A stretch of DNA of 64,000 nt from Rhinopithecus roxellana (GCF_007565055.1 NC_044553.1:121914978-121978977), one strand, 5' to 3'. Positions 33,617-45,425 are shown, counted from the stretch's first letter. Notes: a model not told the origin generated them from the sequence alone. A program made the numbers and translations.

Positions 33617-34182
33617 TGCTGGGCGCGGTGGCTCAAGCCTGTAATCCCAGCACTTTGGGAGGCCGAGACGGGCGGATCACGAGGTCAGGAGATCGAGACC
33701 ATCCTGGCTAACACGGTGAAACCCCGTCTCTACTAAAAAAATACAAAAAACTAGCTGGGCGATGTGGCGGGCGCCTGTAGTTCCTGGCTAACACGGTGAA
33801 ACCCCGTCTCTACTAAAAAAATACAAAAAACTAGCTGGGAGATGTGGCGGGCGCCTGTAGTTCCAGCTACTCGGGAGGCTGAGGCAGGAGAATGGCGTAA
33901 ACCCGGGAGGCGGAGCTTGCAGTGAGCTGAGATCTGGCCACTGCACTCCAGCCTGGGCGACAGAGCGAGACTCTGTCTCAAAAAAAAACAAAAAAAAACA
34001 AAAACAAAAAAAAAAACTAGCCAGGTGAGGTGGCGGGCGCCTGTAGTCCCAGCTGCTCGGGAGGCTGACGCGGGAGAATGGCGTAAACCCGGGAGGCGGA
34101 GCTTGCAGTGAGCTGAGATCCGGCCACTGCACTCCAGCCTGGGCGGCAGAGTGAGACTCCGTCTCAAAAAAAAAAAAAAAAA
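33617..34182 (+). mobile_element. Alu composite with internal 80-bp duplication and extra right monomer
   Basis: It starts 'gctgggcgcggtggctcaagcc' and reads as an AluYR-like left part, then a tandem duplication of an 80-base segment (33704-33783 and 33784-33863, one visible mismatch), a right monomer with an A-rich tail (to about 34015) and a further right monomer (34016-34182) with a second A-tail. The whole lies between direct repeats 'aagaagtctctacttc', so it occupies a single insertion site. Confidence 0.92.
33704..33863 (+). repeat. 80-bp tandem duplication inside an Alu
   Basis: Two units of exactly 80 bases, each starting 'ctggctaacacgg' and ending 'cctgtagttc'. The visible difference is 'ctgggcgatg' versus 'ctgggagatg'. 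Confidence 0.93.
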
Positions 34183-34245
34183 AAGAAGTCTCTACTTCAT
34201 ATCTACATCCTATTGGTTTTGTTTCTCTGGAGAACTTTTATTAAG

Positions 34246-35165
34246 ATAGTTTGTCATGTGACCCAAGAATTCCATTCCTAGGTACATACCCAAGAGAAAT
34301 AGAAATGAAAAAACATCCACACATAAATCCGTACACAGGCCAGGCGCGGTGGCTCATGCCTGTAATCCCAGCACTTTGGGAGGCCGAGGCAGGCGGATCA
34401 TCTGAGGTCAGGAGTTTGAGACCAGCCTGGTCAACATGGTAAAACCCCGTCTGTACTAAAAATACAAAGATTAGCCGGGCATGGTGGTGGGTGCCTATAA
34501 TCCCAACTACTCGGGAGGCTGAGGCAGGAGAATCACTTGAACCCAGGAGGCAGAGATTGCATTGAGCTGAGATCGCGCCACTGCACTCCAACCTGGGCGA
34601 CAGAGCGAGACTCCGTCTCAAAAAAAAAAAAAAGAAAAGAAAAGAAAAAGAAAGAAACCTGTACACAAATGTTCACAGCAGCATTATTCACAATAGTTAA
34701 AAAAATAGAAACAACTGAATGTCCATTAACTGATGAATGGATAAAATGTGATATGTCCATACAATGCAATAGTATTTAGCAATAGAAAGGAATGAACTTG
34801 ATATATGCTATGATGTGAATGAAGCTTGAAAACAATTTCTGCCAGATCTCAGAAAAAATAGTAATAATAAGTGAAAGAATTCAGGCTTAAACGACTACAA
34901 TTGTATGATTATGAAATGTCCAGAACAGGAAAATATATAGAAACAGAAAATATATTCGTGGTTACCTAGGGAGGAGGGGACTGAGTGGTATCAGAGAAGG
35001 GAAATAGGGTTTATTTTTGGTCTGATGAAACAAAAGGTCCTAAAATTGATAGTAATGAAAGCTGCATAGTTCTGTGAATATGCAGTAAAAGCCATCGAAC
35101 TGTACATTTTAATCGATAAATTGTATGGTAAGGTAATTGCATTTCAATAAAGTTGCTAAGAAAAA
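34246..35165 (+). repeat. L1 3' fragment, split by an Alu
   Basis: 'cccaagaattccattcctagg', 'gcattattcacaatagtt', 'gaatgtccattaactgatgaatgg' and 'gaatgaagcttgaaaac' are the recognisable 3' ORF2 and UTR region of an old L1. The Alu at 34338-34657 interrupts it. No intact L1 reading frame. Confidence 0.8.
34338..34657 (+). mobile_element. AluS-like element inside L1
   Basis: Forward Alu with flanks 'aatccgtacaca' and 'aacctgtacaca' and an AAAAG-type tail. Confidence 0.92.
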
Positions 35166-35322
35166 GAAAATGCAGCCAGAAATGTAGTGAGAAAGTAGGT
35201 TGAAATATGTGGAATTGCTCTCTCACCGTACGACTATTTTTACTTACAAATAAGGCATTTTCAAATGTTTCAACCTATTGATAATTAAAACCAATGATGT
35301 TATTTTATGATTTTTGAGGCAT

Positions 35323-35631
35323 CTTTTTTTTTTTTTTTTTTTTTTGAGACAGGGTCTCGCTCTGTCACCCAGGTTGTAGTGCAGTGGTATGATCAGGGCT
35401 CACTGCAGCCTCGACTTTCAGGGTTCAAGTGATCCTCCTACCTCAGCCCCCCAAGCAGCTGGGACTGCAGGTATACACCACTATGCCCAGCTAATTTTTT
35501 TTTTTAAACTTTGGTAGAGACAGGGTCTCACTGTGTTGCTCAGGCTGGTCTCAACTCCTCAGCTCAAGCAGTCATCCCACCTCGCCCTCCCGAAGTGCTG
35601 AGATTACAGGCGTGAGCGACCATGCCTGGCC
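35323..35631 (-). mobile_element. AluJ/S-like element
   Basis: Reverse Alu with a T23 tail, moderately diverged, ending 'gaccatgcctggcc'. Confidence 0.88.
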
Positions 35632-35820
35632 AAGGTATCCTTAAATTTTCTATTATTCTAAATATTCACTTTTGTACTTAATTGTTTATTCTTTTTCTTA
35701 AAGGGCTTCCCCAAGTTGCATGAGTTCTAGGCCTCAAACAGAACCCAGATCCCAGGGTGGGAATGTGAAGAGACAGAACCTTTTATAGGACAATTTGACA
35801 ATGTGTATGAAGAATTTTCA

Positions 35821-36122
35821 GGCCGGCGGGGCACAGTGGCTCACGCCTGTAATCCCAGCACTTTGGGAGGCCGAGGCGGGCGGATCACGAGGTCAGGAGA
35901 TGGAGACCATCCTGGCTAACACGGTGAAACCCCGTCTCTACTAAAAATACAAAACATTAGCCGGGCGTGGTGGCAGGCGCCTGTAATCCCAGCCACTCTG
36001 GAGGCTGAGGCAGGAGAATTGCTTGAACTGGGAGGTGGAGCTTGCAGTGAGCCGATATTGGGCCACTGCACTCCAGCCTGGGCGTCAGAGCGAGACTCTG
36101 TCTCAAAAAAAAAAAGAAAAAA
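35821..36122 (+). mobile_element. AluY/S-like element
   Basis: Forward Alu starting 'ggccggcggggcacagtgg', followed at once by a second forward Alu. Confidence 0.88.
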
Positions 36123-36127
36123 ATTAT

Positions 36128-36406
36128 GCCGGGCGCGGCAGTGGCTCACACATGTAATTCCAGCACTTTGGGAGGCCGAGGGGGGTGGATCACCTAAGGT
36201 CGAAGTTAAGACCAGCCTCAACACGGAGAAACCCCGTCTCTGCTAAAAATACAAAATTAGCCAGGTGTGGTGGTACATGTCTGTAATCCCAGCTACTCGG
36301 GAGGCTGAGGCAGGAGAATTGCTTGAACCTGGGAGACGGAGTTTGCGGTGAGCCGAGATCCCGCCATTGCACTCCAGCCTGGGCAACAAGAGCGAAACTC
36401 CATCTC

Positions 36407-36442
<36 letters not shown>
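36128..36442 (+). mobile_element. AluS-like element with (AAT)n tail
   Basis: Forward Alu starting 'gccgggcgcggcagtggc'. The A-tail has become about 12 AAT units (36407-36442). Confidence 0.9.
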
Positions 36443-36504
36443 TTTTAAAACATCCATACTGTTGATCCAGCCATTCTATTTTCAGGGATCCCTACACAAG
36501 GGTG

Positions 36505-36640
36505 CCAGAGGGCAGGGCTTCTCAACTTCAACGTGAGAACTGTCTCCTGGAACTCTTATTAAAATGCAGACTGATCTGCTAGGTCTGGGAGTCATGTCCA
36601 GCAAGTTCCCAGGTGATGCGGAGGCTGCTGGTCTACAGGC
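36505..36640. repeat. MER5-like DNA transposon remnant
   Basis: 'gggcttctcaacttcaacgtg', 'cttattaaaatgcag' and 'cccaggtgatgcggaggctgctggtc' fit the MER5A pattern. Confidence 0.65.
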
Positions 36641-37525
36641 CCTCTCTGAGTAGCCAGAGGATGTTCTTTGGTTATGTCCTCAGCATTTCCCCCCATTCCC
36701 CTACATCGTGCAACAGCCACCCTCACATGTCTTGCCACAGTTGCCCGCTCAAGGACAGACTGGGAACCCAGACCCAAGACAGTCAGGGCTATAGATTCCC
36801 TCCCTCATCCCTAGCCTTTCATCAGGTGGCCCAGTCAGAGCAAAACAGGCCACTCCCATGGTCATGAACAGAAAAGTTTATCACGCAAGGGCTGCAGAGG
36901 AGCCAGCCTGAGGGCACCACTGCCAACAGAGAAGGGCAAACCCTGAAGAACTCCAGGGAAATGGAGCAGGATCCCTGACTGAGCCTTGCCCAACGCTTCT
37001 TTCCTCTTAACTGCTGAGTTTCACCACTGACTCCTGTTCGCTTCATGCTTGTTTGAACTAGGTTCTCTGTTACATGCAACTTGGATGAAAAGTCCATGAC
37101 AGCATAATTGAACCTAGCAAAAACTTGAGACAACCCGAATGCCTCACAACACAGGACTGGTCAAATAAATGTTTGCATATCTATATGATAGAATGATTAG
37201 GTGGCCATTAAAAATCATATTCTCAAGAATATTTGATATCATGGGAAAATGCTCAGAATATACTCTTAGGAGAAAAGTAGGACACAAAGAGGGAGCACTA
37301 GAAGGAAGTCAACTTTCCTGGATGGTGGAATTATGAATGACTTCTAAGTCCTTTTTTTATTGTCATTTTATTTCTGCATTTCTAGCATATCCTACTTCTC
37401 ATATTCCTTTCTATTTCCAGTACATATGAACAGTCTATTCCAGGATACCCTTTATCTCATTTTTAAATTTCTCCAAGCATAATGGATACCTCTTATTGTG
37501 ATCCAATCTACAGCTCAAGTGTTGT
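36641..37525. other. Intergenic DNA, no gene seen
   Basis: Mostly unassigned. 37130-37290 includes L1-like phrases ('gactggtcaaataaatg', 'atgggaaaatgctcag'). Confidence 0.45.
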
Positions 37526-37819
37526 CTTTTATTTTGAGGCAGGGGTGTCACTCTGTCACCCAGGCTGAAGTGCAGTGACATGATCACGACTCACTAACCT
37601 TGACCTCCCGGGCTCAAGAGATCCTCCTACCTTAGCCTCTTGAGTAGCTGGAACTACAAGGGTGCACCATCATACCTGGCTAATTAAAAAACTTTTTTTT
37701 GTAGAGGTGGGATCTCACTATGTTGCCCAGGCTGATCTTGAACTTGTGGGTTCAAGTGATCCTCCCGCCTTAGCCTCTCAAAGTGCTGGAACTACAGGTG
37801 TGAGCCACTGTGCCTGGCC
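37526..37819 (-). mobile_element. AluJ-like element
   Basis: Reverse Alu with flanking direct repeats 'cagctcaagtgtt'; well diverged. Confidence 0.88.
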
Positions 37820-37852
37820 CAGCTCAAGTGTTCTTTTAAAACCCTGTCACTG

Positions 37853-37987
37853 AGCCAGGCACAGTAGCTCATCCCTGTACAATCCCAGCTACTTTGGGGG
37901 CTGAGGTGGGAGCATTGCTTGAGGCCAGGAGTTCAGGACCAGCCTGGACAACAATAGCAGACCCCGCATGTAAACAAACAAAAAACA
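37853..37987 (+). mobile_element. Free left Alu monomer (FLAM-like)
   Basis: Single monomer 'gagccaggcacagtagctc' to 'ccccgcatgtaaacaaac', with no right monomer. Confidence 0.75.
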
Positions 37988-38153
37988 CTTCTGTCCCTGT
38001 TCTGCTTCCAAGTCCTTAGTGGTTTTCTTGCAACTTTAGCCTGCAACACTGTTATCTAGCTCACATCATTTTTTTTTTCCTTTTTTCTCTTGGAATGTGC
38101 CAGGCTCTCTGCTCCCTCAGGGATGTGATGTACATGGTTCGATTTTTAAATTA

Positions 38154-38446
38154 TTTTCTTTTTATTTGAGAGAGAGGATTTCACTCTGTCACCTAGGCTG
38201 GAGTACAGTGGCACGATCTTGGCTCACTGCAGCCTCAACCTCCCAGGCTCAAGTGATCCTCTCACCTCAGACTCCTAAGTAACTGGGACTATAGATGTAT
38301 GCCGCCATGTCCAGCTGATTTTAATTTTTTTTAGAGACAGGGTTTTGCCATGTTGCCCAAGCTGGTCTTGAACTCCTGGACTCAAGTCATCCTCCTACCT
38401 CTGCCTCCCAAAGTACACGAATTATAGGCGTGAGCCACCAAGCCTG
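38154..38446 (-). mobile_element. AluJ-like element
   Basis: Reverse Alu with flanks 'gatttttaaatta' and 'gatttttaaattc'. Confidence 0.88.
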
Positions 38447-38604
38447 ATTTTTAAATTCTTTATAACATTCTGTATTTTCCAAATTTGCTACTTGATCATG
38501 TGCTATTTTATAATCAGTGCTATTAGGAGAAAGTTTATATTTGTATGGGAAATTAAGAATAAACTCAAAAACAAGAAATGACTTGAATCAAAACTTTCTT
38601 TTAA

Positions 38605-38740
38605 AAAAGAATTTTTTTTGTAGAGCTAAGGTCTCACTATATTGTCCAAACTGGTCTCAAACTCACAGGTTCAAGTGATCCTCCTACCTTGGCCTCCCAA
38701 AGTGCTGGGATTACAGGAGTGAGACACCATGCCCAGTCCC
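38605..38740 (-). mobile_element. Free left Alu monomer (FLAM-like), reverse
   Basis: One monomer from 'tttttttgtagagctaagg' to 'caccatgcccagtccc'. Confidence 0.75.
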
Positions 38741-38802
38741 AATTAAAACTTTCTCACAGTGCGTCTCCCTATTTCATTTCGGTTCATGTGATAAAATATC
38801 AT

Positions 38803-39108
38803 GGCCAGGCGCAGTGGCTCACGCCTGTAACCCCAGCACTTTGGGAGGCCAAGGTGGGCTGATCACCTGAGGTCATGAGTTCGAGACCAGCCTGCCCAAC
38901 ATGGCGAAATCCTGTCTCTACTAAAAATACAAAAAATTAGCCGGGGATGGCATCAAGCGCCTGTAATCCCAGGTACTCAGGAGGCTCAGGCAGTGGAATC
39001 GCTTGAACCCAGGAGGCAGAGGTTGCAGTGAGCTGAGATCCTGCCACTGCACTCCAGCCTGGACCAGAGAGCGAGTCTCCATCTCAAAAAATAATATAAA
39101 ACTAAACA
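38803..39108 (+). mobile_element. AluS-like element
   Basis: Forward Alu starting 'ggccaggcgcagtggctc'; the tail is AT-mixed. Confidence 0.88.
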
Positions 39109-39714
39109 TAAAAATAACATGGTAACACCCGATGCCCCTGAATGTTTGCAAGGAGACTTTGGAGAAGCTGTACTTCAGACTAAGGAACGACTCCAAAGGC
39201 TGCAATTTCAGGTGCTGTGGGGAAATGTTTTAAGGCAGGTATGTCTTTGTTATGCCTCGGATGCTGAGCTTTGCTAATCACTTGCACCGGTTTGTAAGGC
39301 TGACGTTTTGGTTTATCTGGGCATAAGGCCAGCTTTTCTCTCAGTAGAGAAAGGAGCCTCTCTTCACCGTGCATCACCCACATGAGTACTCTTTACCTCT
39401 GAGTGTTATTTCTGGCCCCTCTCTTTTTGCTTTGTCAGATCTGTATTTTATTTTTTTACTTATCTGCTTATGAATACATAATAAATTTGCACAGTTCAAA
39501 ATTAAAAGCATACAAAAGGGCATAAAAAGAAAAAGTCTCTCTCCCATCTCATGCCCTAGAGCCCAGTTCCCCTCCTGGGAGGCAAACTGTGTTGACAGTT
39601 TCTTGAGATTCCTTCCAGACATATTTATATGCTTTTTAAAAGACAGGATTATACTCACGTTATGTATCTAATTTTGTATGCTTTTTGTACCACTTAACAC
39701 TAGAGTAATAACAT
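39109..39714. other. Intergenic DNA, no gene seen
   Basis: No recognised gene. 39445-39715 resembles L1/old-repeat AT-rich sequence ('gcacagttcaaaattaaaag'). Confidence 0.45.
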
Positions 39715-40012
39715 TTTTTTTTTTTTTTTTTGAGACGGAGTCTCGCTCTGTCGCCCAGGCTAGAGTGCAGTGGCCAGATCTCAGCTCACTGCAAGCTCCG
39801 CCTCCTGGGTTTAGGCCATTCTCCTGCCTCAGCCTCCCAAGTAGCTGGGACTACAGGCGCCCGCCACCACACCCGGCTAATTTTTTGTGTTTTTAGTAAA
39901 GATGAGGTTTCACTGTGTTAGCCAGGATGGTCTCGATCTCCTGACCTTGTGATCCGCCCATCTCGGCCTCCCAAAGTGCTGGGATTACAGGCTTGAGCCA
40001 CCGTGCCCAGCC
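39715..40012 (-). mobile_element. AluY-lineage element
   Basis: Reverse Alu with flanks 'gagtaataacatt'. The 5' end reads 'gcttgagccaccgtgcccagcc'. Confidence 0.92.
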
Positions 40013-40740
40013 ACGAGTAATAACATTAATAGAGAGTTATGTAAAGAGACTAAAATGTTTCTTAACATTAGCAGATACTCTTCATAAACATTCATAATGA
40101 CTGCAAATATGCCGTCCAAGGGAGATGAGCCATGTTATTGTTTACTGCTGGACAAATAGAGTTTTCCCCCCTTAAATCCTCCGATTCTGTCCAAGATGAA
40201 ACTATCTACATGAGTTCAACTAGAGACTGCAGTTTATTTCAGACCCGGATCGGCCATTTGCTCCCTGGGGACACAGGGCTCTGGGGTCAGGAGGAGGCCC
40301 AGCGCCAAGCCAGAAGGATGAGCGGGTGGTCCCTGGTCTACGTGTCCTGCAGGGGCTGGCTGTGTGGTCCAGGCCGGTAGAGGAGATATATTTAACTGGG
40401 TCAGATGCTGCTGACTGTGTCATGGCCCAGGAGGATTGTGCTGTTGGTAAACAAACCAGAATGGCCTGGCTGCAGCCAGCCCTCCTTCCTCCGCCCCCTG
40501 CTCAGCTGGCTGACCTGGCAGGGGGTGTGAAAAGCAAAGGAGAGCATGACCAGAGAGAGGGCTCAGACGCAGGGGCCCCTGCAAGGCGCCTCGCCCAGGC
40601 AGGATTGGGAAGTGGCCTTGTCTCGCTGCCCTTAGTTGCTTTTTTCCCTCTTTCCCTCCTGCCTCTACCAACGCAGCACAGCCTGGGCGGCCCAGGAGGC
40701 ATTTCTGCTCCCTTATTTGCCCTGCTAAGTAAATAGAGTT
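40013..40740. other. Unique intergenic DNA, possible regulatory DNA
   Basis: Repeat-free. It contains a FOX-like 'gtaaacaaac' (about 40447) in a GC-rich context. No conservation data are available, so a regulatory role is a guess. Confidence 0.3.
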
Positions 40741-40857
40741 CATTCATTCGTGTATTCATTCATTCCATTCAACTCATTTAGTCATTTATTTATTTATTTA
40801 TTGAGCAAAATTCTTTCAAGGACATAAGATAAGCCAGGCTTCGAGCTGGCCTCCAAG

Positions 40858-40933
40858 AATACAACAGGAGGCCAGGCGCGGTGGCTCACACCTGTAATAC
40901 AACAGGAGGCCAGGTGCAATGGCTCACACCTGT
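40858..40933 (+). repeat. 38-bp tandem duplication across an Alu 5' junction
   Basis: Two 38-base units, each 'aatacaacaggaggccagg' plus the first Alu bases to 'cacacctgt' (40858-40895 and 40896-40933). They differ at 'gcgcggt' versus 'gtgcaat'. Confidence 0.88.
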
Positions 40934-41231
40934 CATCCCAGCACTTTGGGAGGCTGAGGCGGGCAGATCACCTGAAGCCAGGAGTTCGAGATCAGCCTGG
41001 CCAATGTGGTGAAACCCCGTCTCTACTACAAATACAAAAAGTAGCCGGGCGTGGTGGCGGCACCTGCAATCCCAGCTGCTTGGGAGGCTGAGGCAGAAGA
41101 ATCGCTTGAACCCAGGAGGCGGAGCTTGCAGCGAGCCGAGGTTGTGTCACTGCACTCCAGCCTGGGCAACAGAGAGAGACTCTGTCTCAAAAAAAAAAAA
41201 AAAACCAAAACCAAAACAAAAACAAAAAAAA
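40870..41231 (+). mobile_element. AluS-like element with duplicated 5' end
   Basis: Forward Alu whose first bases occur twice because of the 38-bp duplication. The tail carries CAAAA units. Confidence 0.88.
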
Positions 41232-41344
41232 CAGGAACATGCCAGCTCCTGCCTTCCTGGAGCTTAACTCTAGTGAGATGAGAGATCATCAAATAACTAA
41301 TTAGGTATTGGTGAAAAATAATGCTATCAAGAGCAATAATAACT

Positions 41345-41495
41345 AGGCTGGGTGGGTGGCTCCTGCCTCTAAACCCAGTATTTTGGAAGGCCAAGACGGG
41401 AGGATCATTTGAGCCCAGGGTTTTGAGGCTAGCCTAGGCAACATAGGGAGACCTTGTTGCTAAGTAAACAATAAATAAATAAATAAATAAATAGA
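41345..41495 (+). mobile_element. Free left Alu monomer with (AAAT)n tail
   Basis: A single diverged monomer 'ggctgggtgggtggctcc', ending in AAAT units (41470-41492). Confidence 0.72.
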
Positions 41496-41529
41496 AAAGA
41501 AAAAATAACCACAATAATAACCAACAGTC

Positions 41530-41735
41530 GCATAGTGCCTTAAAGTGCATGGAGCGTTTTCACCCGAAAGCATATCTAATCCCAAGAATCTGAGAGGTAG
41601 CTAATGGTTGTCGGTCCTGCTCTACAGGTGAGAAAATTGCAGCTTTGGGAGATTAAGTAACCTGGCCAAGGACTTACATCTGGTAAATGGAGCCCCAGCT
41701 CTTGAACCCAGTTCCTCTGACTCCAAGCCCACGTC
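41530..41735 (+). repeat. MIR element
   Basis: 'tctacaggtgagaaaattgc', 'gattaagtaacctggccaagg' and 'agctcttgaacccagttcc' follow the MIR core order. Confidence 0.75.
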
Positions 41736-41784
41736 CTTCGTGCAAAAGAGGAGATATTGGAACTGGATGGAACAAGTTTCCGGT

Positions 41785-41925
41785 CCAGCTCTTCATTTTG
41801 CATTTGAGGAGACAGAAGTCCAGAGAGAGTAAAAGTGCCTTGACTAAAACACACTGATGAAAACAGAGACTGGAACCTCCAGACTCCCCGGCCAGGACTC
41901 TTTCTTTGCATTGAAACAGCAGTCC
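41785..41925 (+). repeat. MIR fragment
   Basis: 'cattttgcatttgaggagac', 'gaagtccagagagagtaaaag' and 'tgactaaaacacactgatg' match the MIR order loosely. It is a second copy beside the previous one. Confidence 0.6.
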
Positions 41926-42109
41926 AGTGCCCTGACCCGGGGGCAAGCCCTGGTGCATGTGGAGGGGCGGGGTGGCCATGGGAGGTCAGCCTCCTCCCTC
42001 GGCTGCATCCCCAGCCAGCCCGCCCCACTCTGCATAGTTCCTCTTCTGAGGTAACAGTCCAGAGCACCCCTCTGAGGTCCCCTCATCACTGCCTGCCTCT
42101 TGCTGGCTG

Positions 42110-42465
42110 ACAGGGCTTTCAGTCAACCAACATGACCGAGGTACCTCCTGTGTGCAGGCTCTGCTGGGATACATGAGGACGTTGGTCCCTGCCCTCTTGG
42201 GCTCACAGAATGAAGAGGAATCGACAAGGACATGGTGCAATAGAAGCTGCAAGAGAAACAGCGCGGGTGGCAGAGATGCATGGCAGGGCCCCAAAGCCAG
42301 ACCTAGATGGTCAGGGGTAGGGAAGGTTCAGGGAAAGCTTCCTAGAGGAGGTGACATCTCAGCTGAGCCCTGGAGCCTGAGTGACAAATTAGCTAGGCTA
42401 GAGCTGGTAGGGATGAGATTTTTAGGATGAGGAAATGCAGGAGGGTACAAGCCCCAAGGTGAGAA
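42110..42465 (+). repeat. Ancient interspersed repeat fragment
   Basis: 'tccctgccctcttgggctcac' and 'ggaggtgacatctcagctgagccctgg' belong to the same old family as 10441-11525. Confidence 0.45.
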
Positions 42466-45330
42466 GGTCCCTGCCTGTGGCAGGGATGTCCCAGGTTTCT
42501 GCCCCACCAGCCCCCATCTGTCAGTGCACATCACACTGTATGGCTGCAGGTGGCCTGTGAGAAGGAACCGGGTCTCCCTCTGGAAACCCCATAGGCACGG
42601 GCCTGCTTCTATGGAAGGCATCCCATGTGAACAGCTTGTCATCAGCTTTCACCACCCATGGACTCCCTGTCCCTCCTGCCAGAGCCCCTCCCCTTCTCAT
42701 GCCACCCTCTTTGCCTGGCACAGGACATGTCTGGGCCCCATGAGAGGCTGTGCCTGGCTGGACATGACTGGCTGGGGGAAGCCGTAGGTGGGTACATTAC
42801 TCACCCGAGTCCCAGGACCTTCCTACCCCGGTCACCAACACCATTAGGCTGTGCCCAGGAAAAGCCAAGCTCCTTTCCTGTCGGGACAGGGAGAGAGATG
42901 GTGGGTGTGGGGACGCCACTCCATGAAAGACGCAAATGCCCCTCTAGCTTAGCATCCCAGGTGGGGGAGCTAGCAAGAGGCAGCCCCTTCCCCTGGTATG
43001 CATTTGGGGTCCTGGCCTCTCACAGACAGATCAAGGAAGAAAGAAACGAACCCAGCCAAGATGGAGGTGGGGGCCAGCAGCGTGGTCTGCGCTGCCACAA
43101 TCAGGCACCCGCCAGGGCCGCCATGCCTGGCTGGTCTGCCCTTGCCCATGTGGCTTCCAGCCCCACATTCCTGCACCTTGCACATAAACCTTCAGGTGGA
43201 ATAATCGCCTGGGGAGGCAAGCTGGCACTTACCCTTGAATATGATTAAGGTTTTTATGGGGTCTTTGCCTCCAAGGTGACATGTGACGTTGCATTCAGGA
43301 AGTCATTGCCTGTAGGAACCACATTTCCCACAGGTCCTCTGAGCTCCTCCTGGGGCTCCGGAACTGTAGCTGGGGTAACCGTTCCTGCCCTCAGGGCTGT
43401 TCGAGTTAGTGGGGACAGACCTGCAAGTAGATCAAGCCAATAACACGTGCTGGGCACAGAACAGATCTGGGCAGAAGCGGCAGGGGCGGCGCTGTGGAGG
43501 GTACCAGGTGGCTGGGAGGTGGCAGCGTGAAGCCAGGGCAGGTGCTGAGGGGTGAGAGAGGGTGGGCAAGGTGGTTAGGACATCTCAGTCGGGACAGCAG
43601 CAGGAGCAAAGGCTGAGTGGCCACAGGTAGCATGAGGCAGGAGGGGTCACAGGTGGCTGGGGTCTGGGAAGAGCAGGACCCAGGTTGTCCGTGTGGAGGG
43701 GGCCTGGCCAGACCTGCATTTTAAATTATGTGGAAAATGAATATACAGGGCACAGAACAGGATGGTAGATGCATTTGGAAAGAGTAGGGTGAGAGTGGTG
43801 GAAGTAGGGCAGGTACCGCAAATTCTCAGGGCAGGTGAGATGGGCAGAACTTTTGAGGGTTGAGGAGGGAGCCCAGACCCAGGTTCCTGGCTCGGCTGGG
43901 AGGCGTCAGGGCTGGGGTGGGCTTGTGGGCATGGGCACCCCAGGGCTGAAGCTTCCTGGGGAGCGGATGGTCCAGGCAGAGGCCTGGCGAGGGGCAGGAC
44001 CCAGGATGGAGCCAAAATGGGGACAGCAGTGCCAGGCAGAGGAACAGAGGCACGGGGGTGAGAGCCAGGAGGGTGTAGCGCAGTCCCAGGCAGGGAGGAG
44101 AGGCAGGAAGTTTCAGCTAGGGCTGGGGGGCGGGGCGGGGGTACGGAAAATTGAGTTCCCTGGGGGAAAGATGGTGCCACCAGGAAAGGCTGAGGACCTG
44201 GTTGAACCTTCAGGGTGTGTCGAGCTCTCCTCATGCCCAAGGAAATGCCTGGGGCAAGGGTGAGGCCAGGGCGAGCTGAGGAGGAAGGACAGGCCTGCAG
44301 GGGACTCTCCACAGACAGCAAGAGGAAGGATAGAGGACAGTGGTCCTCCCTGGCCGCCACCCCGGGCTTTGTGCCCTGAGTGGGGCACCAGTCGCTGGGC
44401 TGGCGGTGAAGGGTAGAGGACAGGCTCCTGCAGGCTTTGGCCAAGCCCGTCTGACAGCCACCAGCTCCATTAATAAAGTGACCCTGCTGTGTCCCAGTTC
44501 TCTACAGCCACCATGTAATTTAGTGTCCAAACTGGGACACTTTTGAGAATCAAAGTCACAATTACTGCAGAACAACAGAATAAACTAGGGCTGACCTGGC
44601 CATGCTGGGGTCCACGGTCGCCCTACCCTCACCAAGCAGCAGGGCCCTCTGCTCACACTCCAGCCATCTGGGACACGCCCTGTGATCACTGCCTGCCCTC
44701 TCCTAGCCTTGGCCCTGGAGCATCCGATACCTCTTCACATCCAGGCCTGGGGAACGGGGGAGTCTCACCCATTTGTGGTCCTTCTTCCCACACCTTCTGC
44801 TTCTCCAACTAACATTTCCTTCTTCGAGGGCATGACAGCCCCCAGAGGAATGCGGTCCTTCCTGTAGCCCAGTGGGGGACAATCTGGAGAGACCCTCACC
44901 AGCCCTAGAAACGTACACGAAGGCCACATCCTCCTGCACGGTCCCTGTCCCCTGCTGATGAGAGACCCCACCCTCTTGGCAAAATCCTGGGATCCCCAAT
45001 CTCCTCCATCCTGCTTGCTTCAATTTCCAGCGGGCTGCCAGGAGGCAGATCCACCACCGTCCCAGCTCCTGCCTTTCCTCCAGGCCTCGCCAGCACCTGC
45101 CTGGAACACTTCAGCAGCCTCCCACCACGTCTTGTGCACGGCAACCCATCTTTCTCTGGCTACAAGCACAAGCCTCTGGGCCTGAACAACACACTAGTCT
45201 ACCTTAAAGCAGACAAAACAAAGAAAAAGAACAAAACAAACAAGAGACCCTTCGGTGGAAAGGAAAACGTGAAAAAAACACAAACATCACGACAGAAGTC
45301 AACTTCTCTACAAGAGAATGTCTAACACTT
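42466..45330. other. GC-rich intergenic stretch, few repeats
   Basis: Nearly 3 kb with no Alu. It has long overlapping frames typical of GC-rich DNA and no family resemblance. 44125-44145 has a G-run cluster ('gctggggggcggggcggggg'). Confidence 0.5.
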
Positions 45331-45425
45331 CCTCTACCATCGGGACCCCAGAGCAGCTTCCTGCCTCCTCCCCAGTGCCCCAGAGCATCAGCCAGCCGGA
45401 ACGCCCCTTCTACCTGCTGGATCTC

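Larger units (their letters stand above)
40741..41340 (+). repeat. Ancient interspersed repeat, split by an Alu
   Basis: 'cattcattcattccattcaac' through 'aagccaggcttcgagctgg' resumes after the Alu as 'ctcctgccttcctggagc'. Same old family type as 10441-11525. Confidence 0.5.

Noticed and set aside
43647..44444. 265-codon minus-strand frame
   Set aside because: Pro/Ser/Leu-rich in GC-rich intergenic DNA. No domain, no recognised protein, and competing frames overlap it on the other strand.
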